From positions 19,931,713 through 19,995,712 of the forward strand of contig NC_092574.1 in NCBI RefSeq assembly GCF_037975245.1: 64,000 bases of DNA. Reading direction: 5' to 3'. A program made the translations under genes and the position numbers. The first letter of the stretch is position 1. Every line of letters begins with the position of its first letter. Below, piece by piece: positions 33,720-48,400 of this stretch. The notes beneath the pieces are model-generated. The model made no database searches. It was given only the letters and a program-made list of their open reading frames with translations, and was not told where the DNA came from. Source of the stretch: Apostichopus japonicus (taxonomy: Eukaryota; Echinodermata; Holothuroidea; Aspidochirotida; Stichopodidae).

Positions 33720-36700
33720 GTTCGAACCCCGGGTGATGACGTCTTTTGCCGATCTTTTACAGCAAGTGCCTACACGGGGAGCTGTAAGTATTAGTTAATC
33801 CACCTAATATCTCAGTCCATACAGTGGCGCGATGGCTCGGCGCACTGTACGAGCTGATGATCGAGACTCTCTTTTGCATCCGTGGTTCGAACCCCGTGTG
33901 ATGACGTCTTTTGCCGATCTTTTACAGCAAGTGCCTACACGGGGAGCTGTAAGTATAAGTTATTCCACCTAATATCTCAGTCCATACAGTGGCGCGATGG
34001 CTCGGCGCACTGTGCGAGCTGATGATCGAGACTCTCTTTTGCATCCGTGGTTCGAACCCCGGTTGATGACGTCTTTTGCCGATCTTTTACAGCAAGTGCC
34101 TACACGGGGAGCTGTAAGTATTAGTTAATCCACCTAATATCTCAGTCCATACAGTGGCGCGATGGCTCGGCGCACTGTGCGAGCTGATGATCGAGACTCT
34201 CTTTTGCATCCGTGGTTCGAACCCCGGGTGATGACGTCTTTTGCCGATCTTTTACAGCAAGTGCTTACACGGGGAGCTGTAAGTATAAGTTAATCCACCT
34301 AATATCTCAGTCCATACAGTGGCGCGATGGCTCGGCGCACTGTACGAGCTGATGATCGAGACTCTCTTTTGCATCCGTGGTTCGAACCCCGGGTGATGAC
34401 GTCTTTTGCCGATCTTTAACAGCAAGTGCCTACACGGGGAGCTGTAAGTATTAGTTAATCCACCTAATATTTCAGTCCATACAGTGGCGCGATGGCTCGG
34501 CGCACTGTACGAGCTGATGATCGAGACTCTCTTTTGCATCCGTGGTTCGAACCCCGGGTGATGACGTCTTTTGCCGATCTTTACCGAGTGCCTACACGGG
34601 GAGCTGTAAGTATTAGTTAATCCACCTAATATCTCAGTCCATACAGTGGCGCGATGGCTCGGCGCACTGTACGAGCTGATGATCGAGACTCTCTTTTGCA
34701 TCCGTGGTTCGAACCCCGGGTGATGACGTCTTTTGCCGATCTTTTACAGCAAGTGCCTACACGGGGAGCTGTAAGTATTAGTTACTCCACCTAATATCTA
34801 AGTCCATACAGTGGCGCGATGGCTCGGCGCACTGTACGAGCTGATGATCGAGACTCTCTTTTGCATCCGTGGTTCGAACCCCGGGTGATGACGTCTTTTA
34901 CCGAGTGCCTACACGGGGTGCTGAAAGTATTAGTTAATCCACCTAATATCTCAGTCCATACACTGGCGCGATGGCACGGCGCACTGTACGAGCTGATGAT
35001 CGAGACTCTCTTTTGCATCCGTGGTTCGAACCCCGGGTGATGACGTCTTTTGCCGATCTTTTACAGCAAGTGCCTACACGGGGAGCTGTAAGTATTAGTT
35101 AATCCACCTAATATCTCAGTCCATACAGTGGCGCGATGGCTCGGCGCACTGTACGAGCTGATGATCGAGACTCTCTTTTGCATCCGTGGTTCGAACCCCG
35201 TGTGATGACGTCTTTTGCCGATCTTTTACAGCAAGTGCCTACACGGGGAGCTGTAAGTATAAGTTATTCCACCTAATATCTCAGTCCATACAGTGGCGCG
35301 ATGGCTCGGCGCACTGTGCGAGCTGATGATCGAGACTCTCTTTTGCATCCGTGGTTCGAACCCCGGGTGATGACGTCTTTTGCCGATCTTTTACAGCAAG
35401 TGCCTACACGGGGAGCTGTAAGTATTAGTTAATCCACCTAATATCTCAGTCCATACAGTGGCGCGATGGCTCGGCGCACTGTACGAGCTGATGATCGAGA
35501 CTCTCTTTTGCATCCGTGGTTCGAACCCCGTGTGATGACGTCTTTTGCCGATCTTTTACAGCAAGTGCCTACACGGGGAGCTGTAAGTATAAGTTATTCC
35601 ACCTAATATCTCAGTCCATACAGTGGCGCGATGGCTCGGCGCACTGTGCGAGCTGATGATCGAGACTCTCTTTTGCATCCGTGGTTCGAACCCCGGTTGA
35701 TGACGTCTTTTGCCGATCTTTTACAGCAAGTGCCTACACGGGGAGCTGTAAGTATTAGTTAATCCACCTAATATCTCAGTCCATACAGTGGCGCGATGGC
35801 TCGGCGCACTGTGCGAGCTGATGATCGAGACTCTCTTTTGCATCCGTGGTTCGAACCCCGGGTGATGACGTCTTTTGCCGATCTTTTACAGCAAGTGCTT
35901 ACACGGGGAGCTGTAAGTATAAGTTAATCCACCTAATATCTCAGTCCATACAGTGGCGCGATGGCTCGGCGCACTGTACGAGCTGATGATCGAGACTCTC
36001 TTTTGCATCCGTGGTTCGAACCCCGGGTGATGACGTCTTTTGCCGATCTTTAACAGCAAGTGCCTACACGGGGAGCTGTAAGTATTAGTTAATCCACCTA
36101 ATATTTCAGTCCATACAGTGGCGCGATGGCTCGGCGCACTGTACCAGCTGATGATCGAGACTCTCTTTTGCATCCGTGGTTCGAACCCCGGGTGATGACG
36201 TCTTTTGCCGATCTTTACCGAGTGCCTACACGGGGAGCTGTAAGTATTAGTTAATCCACCTAATATCTCAGTCCATACAGTGGCGCGATGGCTCGGCGCA
36301 CTGTACGAGCTGATGATCGAGACTCTCTTTTGCATCCGTGGTTCGAACCCCGGGTGATGACGTCTTTTGCCGATCTTTTACAGCAAGTGCCTACACGGGG
36401 AGCTGTAAGTATTAGTTACTCCACCTAATATCTAAGTCCATACAGTGGCGCGATGGCTCGGCGCACTGTACGAGCTGATGATCGAGACTCTCTTTTGCAT
36501 CCGTGGTTCGAACCCCGGGTGATGACGTCTTTTACCGAGTGCCTACACGGGGTGCTGAAAGTATTAGTTAATCCACCTAATATCTCAGTCCATACACTGG
36601 CGCGATGGCACGGCGCACTGTACGAGCTGATGATCGAGACTCTCTTTTGCATCCGTGGTTCGAACCCCGGGTGATGACGTCTTTTGCCGATCTTTTACAG

Positions 36701-37500
36701 CAAGTGCCTACACGGGGAGCTGTAAGTATTAGTTAATCCACCTAATATCTCAGTCCATACAGTGGCGCGATGGCTCGGCGCACTGTACGAGCTGATGATC
36801 GAGACTCTCTTTTGCATCCGTGGTTCGAACCCCGTGTGATGACGTCTTTTGCCGATCTTTTACAGCAAGTGCCTACACGGGGAGCTGTAAGTATAAGTTA
36901 TTCCACCTAATATCTCAGTCCATACAGTGGCGCGATGGCTCGGCGCACTGTGCGAGCTGATGATCGAGACTCTCTTTTGCATCCGTGGTTCGAACCCCGG
37001 TTGATGACGTCTTTTGCCGATCTTTTACAGCAAGTGCCTACACGGGGAGCTGTAAGTATTAGTTAATCCACCTAATATCTCAGTCCATACAGTGGCGCGA
37101 TGGCTCGGCGCTCTGTGCGAGCTGATGATCGAGACTCTCTTTTGCATCCGTGGTTCGAACCCCGGGTGATGACGTCTTTTGCCGATCTTTTACAGCAAGT
37201 GCTTACACGGGGAGCTGTAAGTATAAGTTAATCCACCTAATATCTCAGTCCATACAGTGGCGCGATGGCTCGGCGCACTGTACGAGCTGATGATCGAGAC
37301 TCTCTTTTGCATCCGTGGTTCGAACCCCGGGTGATGACGTCTTTTGCCGATCTTTAACAGCAAGTGCCTACACGGGGAGCTGTAAGTATTAGTTAATCCA
37401 CCTAATATTTCAGTCAATACAGTGGCGCGATGGCTCGGCGCACTGTACCAGCTGATGATCGAGACTCTCTTTTGCATCCGTGGTTCGAACCCCGGGTGAT
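33720..37500 (+). repeat. 1634-bp higher-order duplication with a partial third copy
   Basis: Markers at 34252-35018 recur at 35886-36652 with an offset of 1634 bp: gtgcttacac with gtataag, gatctttaacagc, gatctttaccgag, atctaagtcc, and ggggtgctgaaag with catacactgg. A partial third copy follows; the gtgcttacac marker is at 34259, 35893 and 37199, so the third lies 1306 bp after the second and lacks part of the series. The reverse-strand reading frames of about 149 codons here arise from the tttaac and taccgag variants, which remove a stop; they are not genes. Confidence 0.82.
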
Positions 37501-40500
37501 GACGTCTTTTGCCGATCTTTTACAGCAAGTGCCTACACGGGGAGCTGTAAGTATTAGTTAATCCACCTAATATCTCAATCCATACAGTGGCGCGATGGCT
37601 CGGCGCACTGTGCGAGCTGATGATCGAGACTCTCTTTTGCATCCGTGGTTCGAACCCCGGGTGATGACGTCTTTTGCCGATCTTTTACAGCAAGTGCCTA
37701 CACGGGGAGCTGTAAGTATTAGTTAATCCACCTAATATCTCAGTCCATACAGTGGCGCGATGGCTCGGCACACTTTGCGAGCTGATGATCGAGACTCTCT
37801 TTTGCATCCGTGGTTCGAACCCGGGTAATGACGTCTTTTACAGCAAGTGCCTACACGGGGAGCTGTAAGTATTAGTTAATCCACCTAATATCTCAGTCCA
37901 TACAGTGGCGCGATGGCTCGGCGCACTGTGCGAGCTGATGATCGAGACTCTCTTTTGCATCCGTGGTTCGAACCCCGGGTGATGACGTCTTTTACAGCAA
38001 GTGCCTACACGGGGAGCTGTAAGTATTAGTTAATCCAACTAATATCTCAGTCCATACAGTGGCGCGATGGCTCGGCGCACTGTACGAGCTGATGATCGAG
38101 ACTCTCTTTTGCATCCGTGGTTCGAACCCCGGGTGATGACGTCTTTTGCCGATCTTTTACATCAAGTGCCTACACGGGGAGCTGTAAGTATTAGTTAATC
38201 CACCTAATATCTCAGTCCATACAGTGGCGCGATGGTTCGGCGCACTGTACAAGCTGATGATCGAGACTCTCTTTTGCATCCGTGGTTCGAACCCGGGTGA
38301 TGACGTCTTTTACAGCAAGTGCCTACACGGGGAGCTGTAAGTATTAGTTAATCCAACTAATATCTCAGTCCATACAGTGGCGCGATGGCTCGGCGCACTG
38401 TACGAGCTGATGATCGAGACTCTCTTTTGCATCCGTGGTTCGAACCCCGGGTGATGACGTCTTTTGCCGATCTTTTACATCAAGTGCCTACACGGGGAGC
38501 TGTAAGTATTAGTTAATCCACCTAATATCTCAGTCCATACAGTGGCGCGATGGTTCGGCGCACTGTACGAGCTGATGATCGAGACTCTCTTTTGCATCCG
38601 TGGTTCGAACCCCGGGTGATGACGTCTTTTGCCGATCTTTTACATCAAGTGCCTACACGGGAGCTGTAAGTATTAGTTAATCCACCTAATATCTCAGTCC
38701 ATACAGTGGCGCGATGGCTCGGCGCACTGTACCAGCTGATGATCGAGACTCTCTTTTGCATCCGTGGTTCGAACCCCGGGTGATGACGTCTTTTGCCGAT
38801 CTTTTACCGAGTGCCTACACGGGGAGCTGTAAGTATTAGTTAATCCACCTAATATCTCAGTCCATACAGTGGCGCGATGGCTCGGCGCACTGTACGAGCT
38901 GATGATCGAGACTCTCTTTTGCATCCGTGGTTCGAACCCCGGGTGATGACGTCTTTTGCCGATCTTTTACAGCAAGTGCCTACACGGGGAGCTGTAAGTA
39001 TTAGTTACTCCACCTAATATCTAAGTCCATACAGTGGCGCGATGGCTCGGCGCACTGTACGAGCTGATGATCGAGACTCTCTTTTGCATCCGTGGTTCGA
39101 ACCCCGGGTGATGACGTCTTTTGCCGATCTTTTACAGCAAGTGCCTACACGGGGAGCTGTAAGTATTAGTTAATCCACCTAATATCTCAGTCCATACAGT
39201 GGCGCGATTGCACGGCGCACTGTCCGAACTGATGATCGAGACTCTCTTTTGCATCCGTGGTTCGAACCCCGGGTGATGACGTCTTTTGCCGATCTTTTAC
39301 AGCAAGTGCCTACACGGGGAGCTGTAAGTATTAGTTAATCCACCTAATATCTCAGTCCATACAGTGGCGCGATGGCACGGCGCACTGTACGAGCTGATGA
39401 TCGAGACTCTCTTTTGCATCCGTGGTTCGAACCCCGGGTGATGACGTCTTTTGCCGATCTTTTACAGCAAGTGCCTACACGGGGAGCTGTAAGTATTAGT
39501 TAATCCACCTAATATCTCAGTCCATACAGTGGCGCGATGGCTTGGCGCACTGTGCGTGCTGATGATCTAGACTCTCCTTTGCATCCGTGGTTCGAACCCC
39601 GGGTGATGACGTCTTTTGCCGATCTTTTACAGCAAGTGCCTACACGGGGAGCTGTAAGTATTAGTTAATCCACCTAATATCTCAGTCCATACAGTGGCGC
39701 GATGGCTCGGCGCACTGTGCGAGCTGATGATCGAGACTCTCTTTTGCATCCGTGGTTCGAACCCCGGGTGATGACGTCTTTTGCCGATCTTTTACAGCAA
39801 GTGCCTACACGGGGAGCTGTAAGTATTAGTTAATCCACCTAATATCTCAGTCCATACAGTGGCGCGATGGCTCGGCGCACTGTGCGAGCTGATGATCGAG
39901 ACTCTCTTTTGCATCCGTGGTTCGAACCCCGGGTGATGACGTCTTTTGCCGATCTTTTACAGCAAGTGCCTACACGGGGAGCTGTAAGTATTAGTTAATC
40001 CACCTAATATCTCAGTCCATACAGTGGCGCGATGGCTCGGCGCACTGTACGAGCTGATGATCGAGACTCTCTTTTGCATCCGTGGTTCGAACCCCGGGTG
40101 ATGACGTCTTTTGCCGATCTTTTACAGCAAGTGCCTACACTGGGAGCTGTAAGTATTAGTTAATCCACCTAATATCTCAGTCCATACAGTGGCGCGATGG
40201 CTCGGCGCACTGTACGAGCTGATGATCGAGACTCTCTTTTGCATCCGTGGTTCGAACCCCGGGTGATGACGTCTTTTGCCGATCTTTAACAGCAAGTGCC
40301 TACACGGGGAGCTGTAAGTATTAGTTAATCCACCTAATATTTCAGTCCATACAGTTGCGCGATGGCTCGGCGCACTGTACCAGCTGATGATCGAGACTCT
40401 CTTTTGCATCCGTGGTTCGAACCCCGGGTGATGACGTCTTTTGCCGATCTTTTACAGCAAGTGCCTACACGGGGAGCTGTAAGTATTAGTTAATCCACCT

Positions 40501-40760
40501 AATATCTCAATCCATACAGTGGCGCGATGGCTCGGCGCACTGTGCGAGCTGATGATCGAGACTCTCTTTTGCATCCGTGGTTCGAACCCCGGGTGATGAC
40601 GTCTTTTGCCGATCTTTTACAGCAAGTGCCTACACGGGGAGCTGTAAGTATTAGTTAATCCACCTAATATCTCAGTCCATACAGTGGCGCGATGGCTCGG
40701 CACACTTTGCGAGCTGATGATCGAGACTCTCTTTTGCATCCGTGGTTCGAACCCGGGTAA
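37190..40760 (+). repeat. ~0.6-kb segment duplicated at a 2932-bp offset
   Basis: About 37190-37830 matches about 40122-40760. Shared rare markers in the same order are gatctttaacagc, atatttcagt with accagctg, tctcaatcc, and the unusual cacactttgcgag (37769 and 40701) with cccgggtaatgacg. The two copies are separated by other monomers, so this is a dispersed duplication inside the array. Confidence 0.78.
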
Positions 40761-43700
40761 TGACGTCTTTTGCCGATCTTTTACAGCAAGTGCCTACACG
40801 GGGAGCTGTAAGTATTAGTTAATCCACCTAATATCTCAGTCCATACAGTGGCGCGATGGCTCGGCGCACTGTACGAGCTGATGATCGAGACTCTCTTTTG
40901 CATCCGTGGTTCGAACCCCGGGTGATGACGTCTTTTGCCGATCTTTTACAGCAAGTGCCTACACGGGGAGCTGTAAGTATTAGTTACTCCACCTAATATC
41001 TCAGTCCATACAGTGGCGCGATGGCTCGGCGCACTGTGCGAGCTGATGATCGAGACTCTCTTTTGCATCCGTGGTTCGAACCCCGGGTGATGACGTCTTT
41101 TGCCGATCTTTTACAGCAAGTGCCTACACGGGGAGCTGTAAGTATTAGTTAATCCACCTAATATCTCAGTCCATACAGTGGCGCGATTGCACGGCGCACT
41201 GTACGAGCTGATGATCGAGACTCTCTTTTGCATCCGTGGTTCGAACCCCGGGTGATGACGTCTTTTGCCGATCTTTTACAGCAAGTGCCTACACGGGGAG
41301 CTGTAAGTATTAGTTAATCCACCTAATATCTCAGTCCATACAGTGGCGCGATGGCACGGCGCACTGTACGAGCTGATGATCGAGACTCTCTTTTGCATCC
41401 GTGGTTCGAACCCCGGGTGATGACGTCTTTTGCCGATCTTTTACAGCAAGTGCCTACACGGGGAGCTGTAAGTATTAGTTAATCCACCTAATATCTCAGT
41501 CGATACAGTGGCGCGATGGCTCGTCGCACTGTACGAGCTGGTGATCGAGACTCTCTTTTGCATCCGTGGTTCGAAGCCCGGGTGATGACGTCTTTTGCCG
41601 ATCTTTTACAGCAAGTGCTTACACGGGGAGCTGTAAGTATTAGTTAATCCACCTAATATCTCAGTCCATACAGTGGCGCGATGGCTTGGCGCACTGTGCG
41701 AGCTGATGATCTAGACTCTCCTTTGCATCCGTGCTTCGAACCCCGGGTGATGACGTCTTTTGCCGATCTTTTACAGCAAGTGCCTACACGGGGAGCTGTA
41801 AGTATTAGTTAATCCACCTAATATCTCAGTCCATACAGTGGCGCGATGGCTCGGCGCACTGTGCGAGCTGATGATCGAGACTCTCTTTTGCATCCGTGGT
41901 TCGAACCCCGGGTGATGACGTCTTTTGCCGATCTTTTACAGCAAGTGCCTACACGGGGAGCTGTAAGTATTAGTTAATCCACCTAATATCTCAGTCCATA
42001 CAGTGGCGCGATGGCTCGGCGCACTGTAAGAGCTGATGATCGAGACTCTCTTTTGCATCCGTGGTTCGAACCCCGGGTGATGACGTCTTTTGCCGATCTT
42101 TTACAGCAAGTGCCTACACGGGGAGCTGTAAGTATTAGTTAATCCACCTAATATCTCAGTCCATACAGTGGCGCGATGGCTCGGCGCACTGTACGAGCTG
42201 ATGATCGAGACTCTCTTTTGCATCCGTGGTTCGAACCCCGGGTGATGACGTCTTTTGCCGATCTTTTACAGCAAGTGCCTACACGGGGAGCTGTAAGTGT
42301 TAGTTAATCCACCTAATATCTCAGTCCATACAGTGGCGCGATGGCTCGGCGCACTGTACGAGCTGATGATCGAGACTCTCTTTTGCATCCGTGGTTCGAA
42401 CCCCGGGTGATGACGTCTTTTGCCGATCTTTTACAGCAAGTGCCTACACGGAGAGCTGTAAGTATTAGTTAATCCACCTAATATCTCAGTCCATACAGTG
42501 GCGCGATGGCTCGGCGCACTGTACGAGCTGATGATCGAGACTCTCTTTTGCATCCGTGGTTCGAACCCCGGGTGATGACGTCTTTTGCCGATCTTTTACA
42601 GCAAGTGCCTACACGGGGAGCTGTAAGTGTTAGTTAATCCACCTAATATCTCAGTCCATACAGTGGCGCGATGGCTCGGCGCACTGTACGAGCTGATGAT
42701 CGAGACTCTCTTTTGCATCCGTGGTTCGAACCCCGGGTGATGACGTCTTTTGCCGATCTTTTACAGCAAGTGCCTACACGGAGAGCTGTAAGTATTAGTT
42801 AATTCACCTAATATCTCAGTCCATACAGTGGCGCGATGGCTCGGCGCACTGTACGAGCTGATGATCGAGACTCTCTTTTGCATCCGTGGTTCGAACCCCG
42901 GGTGATGACGTCTTTTGCCGATCTTTTACAGCAAGTGCCTACACGGGGAGCTGTAAGTATTAGTTAATCCACCTAATATCTCAGTCCATACAGTGGCGCG
43001 ATGGCTCAGCGCACTGTACGAGCTGATGATCGAGAATCTCTTTTGCATCCGTGGTTCGAACCCCGGGGGATGACGTCTTTTGCCGAGTGCCTACAATGGG
43101 AGCTGTAAGTATTAGTTAATCCAACTAATATCTCAGTCCATACAGTGGCGCGATGGCTCGGCGCACTGTACGAGCTGATGATCGAGACTCTCTTTTGCAT
43201 CCGTGGTTCGAACCCCGGGTGATGACGTCTTTTGCCGATCTTTTACAGCAAGTGCCTACACTGGGAGCTGTAAGTATTAGTTAATCCACCTAATATCTCA
43301 GTCCATACAGTTGCGCGATGGCTCGGCGCACTGTACGAGCTGATGATCGAGACTCTCTTTTGCATCCGTGGTTCGAACCCCGGGTGATGACGTCTTTTGC
43401 CGATCTTTTACAGCAAGTGCCTACACGGGGAGCTGTAAGTATTAGTTAATCTACCTAATATCTCAGTCCATACAGTGGCGCGATGGCTCGGCGCACTGTA
43501 CGAGCTGATGATCGAGACTCTCTTTTGCATCCGTGGTTCGAACCCCGGGTGATGACGTCTTTTGCCGATCTTTTACAGCAAGTGCCTACACGGGGAGCTG
43601 TAAGTATAAGTTAATCCACCTAATATCTCAGTCCATACAGTGGCGCGATGGCTCGGCGCACTGTACGAGCTGATGATCGAGACTCTCTTTTGCATCCGTG

Positions 43701-45420
43701 GTTCGAACCCCGGGTGATGACGTCTTTTGCCGATCTTTTACAGCAAGTGCCTACACGGGGAGCTGTAAGTATTAGTTAATCCACCTAATATCTCAGTCCA
43801 TACAGTGGCGCGATGGCTCGGCGCACTGTACGAGCTGATGATCGAGACTCTCTTTTGCATCCGTGGTTCGAACCCCGGGTGATGACGTCTTTTGCCGATC
43901 TTTTACAGCAAGTGCCTACACGGGGAGCTGTAAGTATTAGTTAATCAACCTAATATCTCAGTATATACATTGGCGCGATGGCTCGGCGCACTGTGCGAGC
44001 TGATGATCGAGACTCTCTTTTGCATCCGTGGTTCGAACCCCGGGTGATGACGTCTTTTGCCGATCTTTTACAGCAAGTGCCTACACGTGGAGCTGTAAGT
44101 ATTAGTTAATCCACCTAATATCTCAGTCCATACAGTGGCGCGATGGCTCGGCGCACTGTCCGAGCTGATGATCGAGACTCTCTTTTGCATCCGTGGTTCG
44201 AACCCCGGGTGATGACGTCTTTTGCCGATCATTTACAGCAAGTGCCTACACGGGGAGCTGTAAGCATTAGTTAATCCACCTAATATCTCAGTCCATACAG
44301 TGGCGCGATGGCTCGGCGCACTGTACGATCTGATGATCGAGACTCTCTTTTGCATCCGTGGTTCGAACCCCGGGTGATGACGTCTTTTACCGAGTGCCTA
44401 CACGGGGAGCTGTAAGTATTAGTTAATCCACCTAATATCTCAGTCCATACAGTGGCGCGATGGATCGGCGCACTATACGAGCTGATGATCGAGACTCTCT
44501 TTTGCATCCGTGGTTCGAACCCCGGGTGATGACGTCTTTTGCCGATCTTTTACAGCAAGTGCCTACACTGGGAGCTGTAAGTATTAGTTAATCCACCTAA
44601 TATCTCAGTCCATACAGTTGCGCGATGGCTCGGCGCACTGTACGAGCTGATGATCGAGACTCTCTTTTGCATCCGTGGTTCGAACCCCGGGTGATGACGT
44701 CTTTTGCCGATCTTTTACAGCAAGTGCCTACACGGGGAGCTGTAAGTATTAGTTAATCCACCTAATATCTCAGTCCATACAGTGGCGCGATGGCTCGGCG
44801 CACTGTACGAGCTGATGATCGAGACTCTCTTTTGCATCAGTGGTTCGAACCCCGGGTGATGACGTCTTTTGCCGATCTTTTACAGCAAGTGCCTACACGG
44901 GGAGCTGTAAGTATTAGTTAATCCACCTAATATCTCAGTCCATACAGTGGCGCGATGGCTCGGCGCACTGTACGAGCTGATGATCGAGACTCTCTTTTGC
45001 ATCGGTGGTTCGAACCCCGGGGGATGACGTCTTTTGCCGAGTGCCTACAATGGGAGCTGTAAGTATTAGTTAATCCAACTAATATCTCAGTCCATACAGT
45101 GGCGCGATGGCTCGGCGCACTGTACGAGCTGATGATCGAGACTCTCTTTTGCATCCGTGGTTCGAACCCCGGGTGATGACGTCTTTTGCCGATCTTTTAC
45201 AGCAAGTGCCTACACGGGGAGCTGTAAGTATTAGTTAATCCACCTAATATCTCAGTCCATACAGTGGCGCGATGGCTCGGCGCACTGTACGAGCTGATGA
45301 TCAAGACTCTCTTTTGCATCCGTGGTTCGAACCCCGGGTGATGACGTCTTTTGCCGATCTTTTACAGCAAGTGCCTACACGGGGAGCTGTAAGTATTAGT
45401 TAATCCACCTAATATCTCAG

Positions 45421-48400
45421 TCCATACAGTGGCGCAATGGCTCGGCGAACTGTACGAGCTGATGATCGAGTCTCTCTTTTGCATCCGTGGTTCGAACCCC
45501 GGGTGATGACGTCTTTTGCCGATCTTTTACAGCAAGTGCCTACACGGGGAGCTGTAAGTATTAGTTAATCCACCTAATATCTTAGTCCATACAGTGGCGC
45601 GATGGCTCGGCGCACTGTACGAGCTGATGATCGAGACTCACTTTTGCATCTGTGGTTCGAACCCCGGGTGATGACGTCTTTTGCCGATCTTTTACAGCAA
45701 GTGCCTACACGGGGAGCTGTAAGTATTAGTTAATCCACCTAATATCTCAGTCCATACAGTGGCGCGATGGCTCGGCGCACTGTACGAGCTGATGATCGAG
45801 ACTCTCTTTTGCATCCGTGGTTCGAACCCCGGGTGATGACGTCTTTTGCCGATCTTTTACAGCAAGTGCCTACACGGGGAGCTGTAAGTATTAGTTAATC
45901 CACCTAATATCTCAGTCCATACAGTGGCGCGATGGCTCGGCGCACTGTACGAGCTGATGATCGAGACTCACTTTTGCATCCGTGGTTCGAACCCCGGGTG
46001 ATGACGTCTTTTGCCGATCTTTTACAGCAAGTGCCTACACGGGGAGCTGTAAGTATTAGTTAATCCACCTAATATCTCAGTCCATACAGTGGCGCGATGG
46101 CTCGGCGCACTGTACGAGCTGATGATCGAGACTCTCTTTTGCATCCGTGGTTCGAACCCCGGGTGATGACGTCTTTTGCCGATCTTTTACAGCAAGTGCC
46201 TACACGGGGAGCTGTAAGTATTAGTTAATCCACCTAATATCTCAGTCCATACAGTAGCGCGATGGCTCGGCGCACTGTACGAGCTGATGATCGAGACTCT
46301 CTTTTGCATCCGTGGTTCGAACCCCGGGTGATGACGTCTTTTGCCGATCTTTTACAGCAAGTGCCTACACGGGGAGCTGTAAGTATTAGTTAATCCACCT
46401 AATATCTCAGTCCATACAGTGGCGCGATGGCTCGGCGCACTGTACCAGCTGATGATCGAGACTCTCTCTTGCATCCGTGGTTCGAACCCCGGGTGATGAC
46501 GTCTTTTGCCGATCTTTTACAGCAAGTGCCTACACGGGGAGTTGTAAGTATTAGTTAATCCACCTAATATCTCAGTCTATACAGTGGCGCGATGGCTCGG
46601 CGCACTGTACGAGCTGATGATCGAGACTCTCTTTTGCATCCGTGGTTCGAACCCCGGGTGATGACGTCTTTTGCCGATCTTTTACAGCAAGTGCCTACAC
46701 GGGGAGCTGTAAGTATTAGTTAATCCACCTAATATCTCAGTCCATACAGTTGCGCGATGGCTCGGCGCACTGTACGAGCTGATGATCGAGACTCTCTTTT
46801 GCATCCGTGGTTCGAACCCCGGGTGATGACGTCTTTTGCCGATCTTTTACAGCAAGTGCCTACACGGGGAGCTGTAAGTATTAGTTAATCCACCTAATAT
46901 CTCAGTCCATACCGTTGCGCGATGGCTCGGCGCACTGTACGAGCTGATGATCGAGACTCTCTTTTGCATCCGTGGTTCGAACCCCGGGTGATGACGTCTT
47001 TTGCCGATCTTTTACAGCAAGTGCCTACACGGGGAGCTGTAAGTATTAGTTAATCCACCTAATATCTCAGTCCATACAGTGGCGCGATGGCTCGGCGCAC
47101 TGTACGAGCTGATGATCGAGACTCTCTTTTGCATCCGTGGTTCGAACCCCGGGTGATGACGTCTTTTGCCGATCTTTTACAGCAAGTGCCTACACGGGGA
47201 GCTGTAAGTATTAGTTAATCCACCTAATATCTCAGTCCATACAGTGGCGCGATGGCTCGGCGCACTGTACGAGCTGATGATCAAGACTCTCTTTTGCATC
47301 CGTGGTTCGAACCCCGGGTGATGACGTCTTTTGCCGATCTTTTACAGCAAGTGCCTACACGGGGAGCTGTAAGTATTAGTTAATCCACCTAATATCTCAG
47401 TCCATACAGTGGCGCGATGGCTCGGCGCACTGTACGAGCTGATGATCGAGACTCTCTTTTGCATCCGTGGTTCGAACCCCGGGTGATGACGTCTTTTGCC
47501 GATCTTTTACAGCAAGTGCCTACACGGGGAGCTGTAAGTGTTAGTTAATCCACCTAATATCTCAGTCCATACATTGGCGCGATGGCTCGGCGCACTGTGC
47601 GAGCTGATGATCGAGACTCTCTTTTGCATCCGTGGTTCGAACCCCGGGTGATGACGTCTTTTGCCGATCTTTTACAGCAAGTGCCTACACGGGGAGCTGT
47701 AAGTATTAGTTAATCCACCTAATATCTCAGTCCATACAGTTGCGCGATGGCTCGGCGCACTGTACGAGCTGATGATCGAGACTCTCTTTTGCATCCGTGG
47801 TTCGAAGCCCGGGTGATGACGTCTTTTGCCGATCTTTTACAGCAAGTGCCTACACGGGGAGCTGTAAGTATTAGTTAATCCACCTAATATCTCAGTCCAT
47901 ACCGTTGCGCGATGGCTCGGCGCACTGTACGAGCTGATGATCGAGACTCTCTTTTGCATCCGTGGTTCGAACCCCGGGTGATGACGTCTTTTGCCGATCT
48001 TTTACAGCAAGTGCCTACACGGGGAGCTGTAAGTATTAGTTAATCCACCTAATATCTCAGTCCATACAGTGGCGCGATGGCTCGGCGCACTGTACGAGCT
48101 GATGATCAAGACTCTCTTTTGCATCCGTGGTTCGAACCCCGGGTGATGACGTCTTTTGCCGATCTTTTACAGCAAGTGCCTACACGGGGAGCTGTAAGTA
48201 TTAGTTAATCCACCTAATATCTCAGTCCATACAGTGGCGCGATGGCTCGGCGCACTGTACGAGCTGATGATCGAGACTCTCTTTTGCATCCGTGGTTCGA
48301 ACCCCGGGTGATGACGTCTTTTGCCGATCTTTTACAGCAAGTGCCTACACGGGGAGCTGTAAGTGTTAGTTAATCCACCTAATATCTCAGTCCATACATT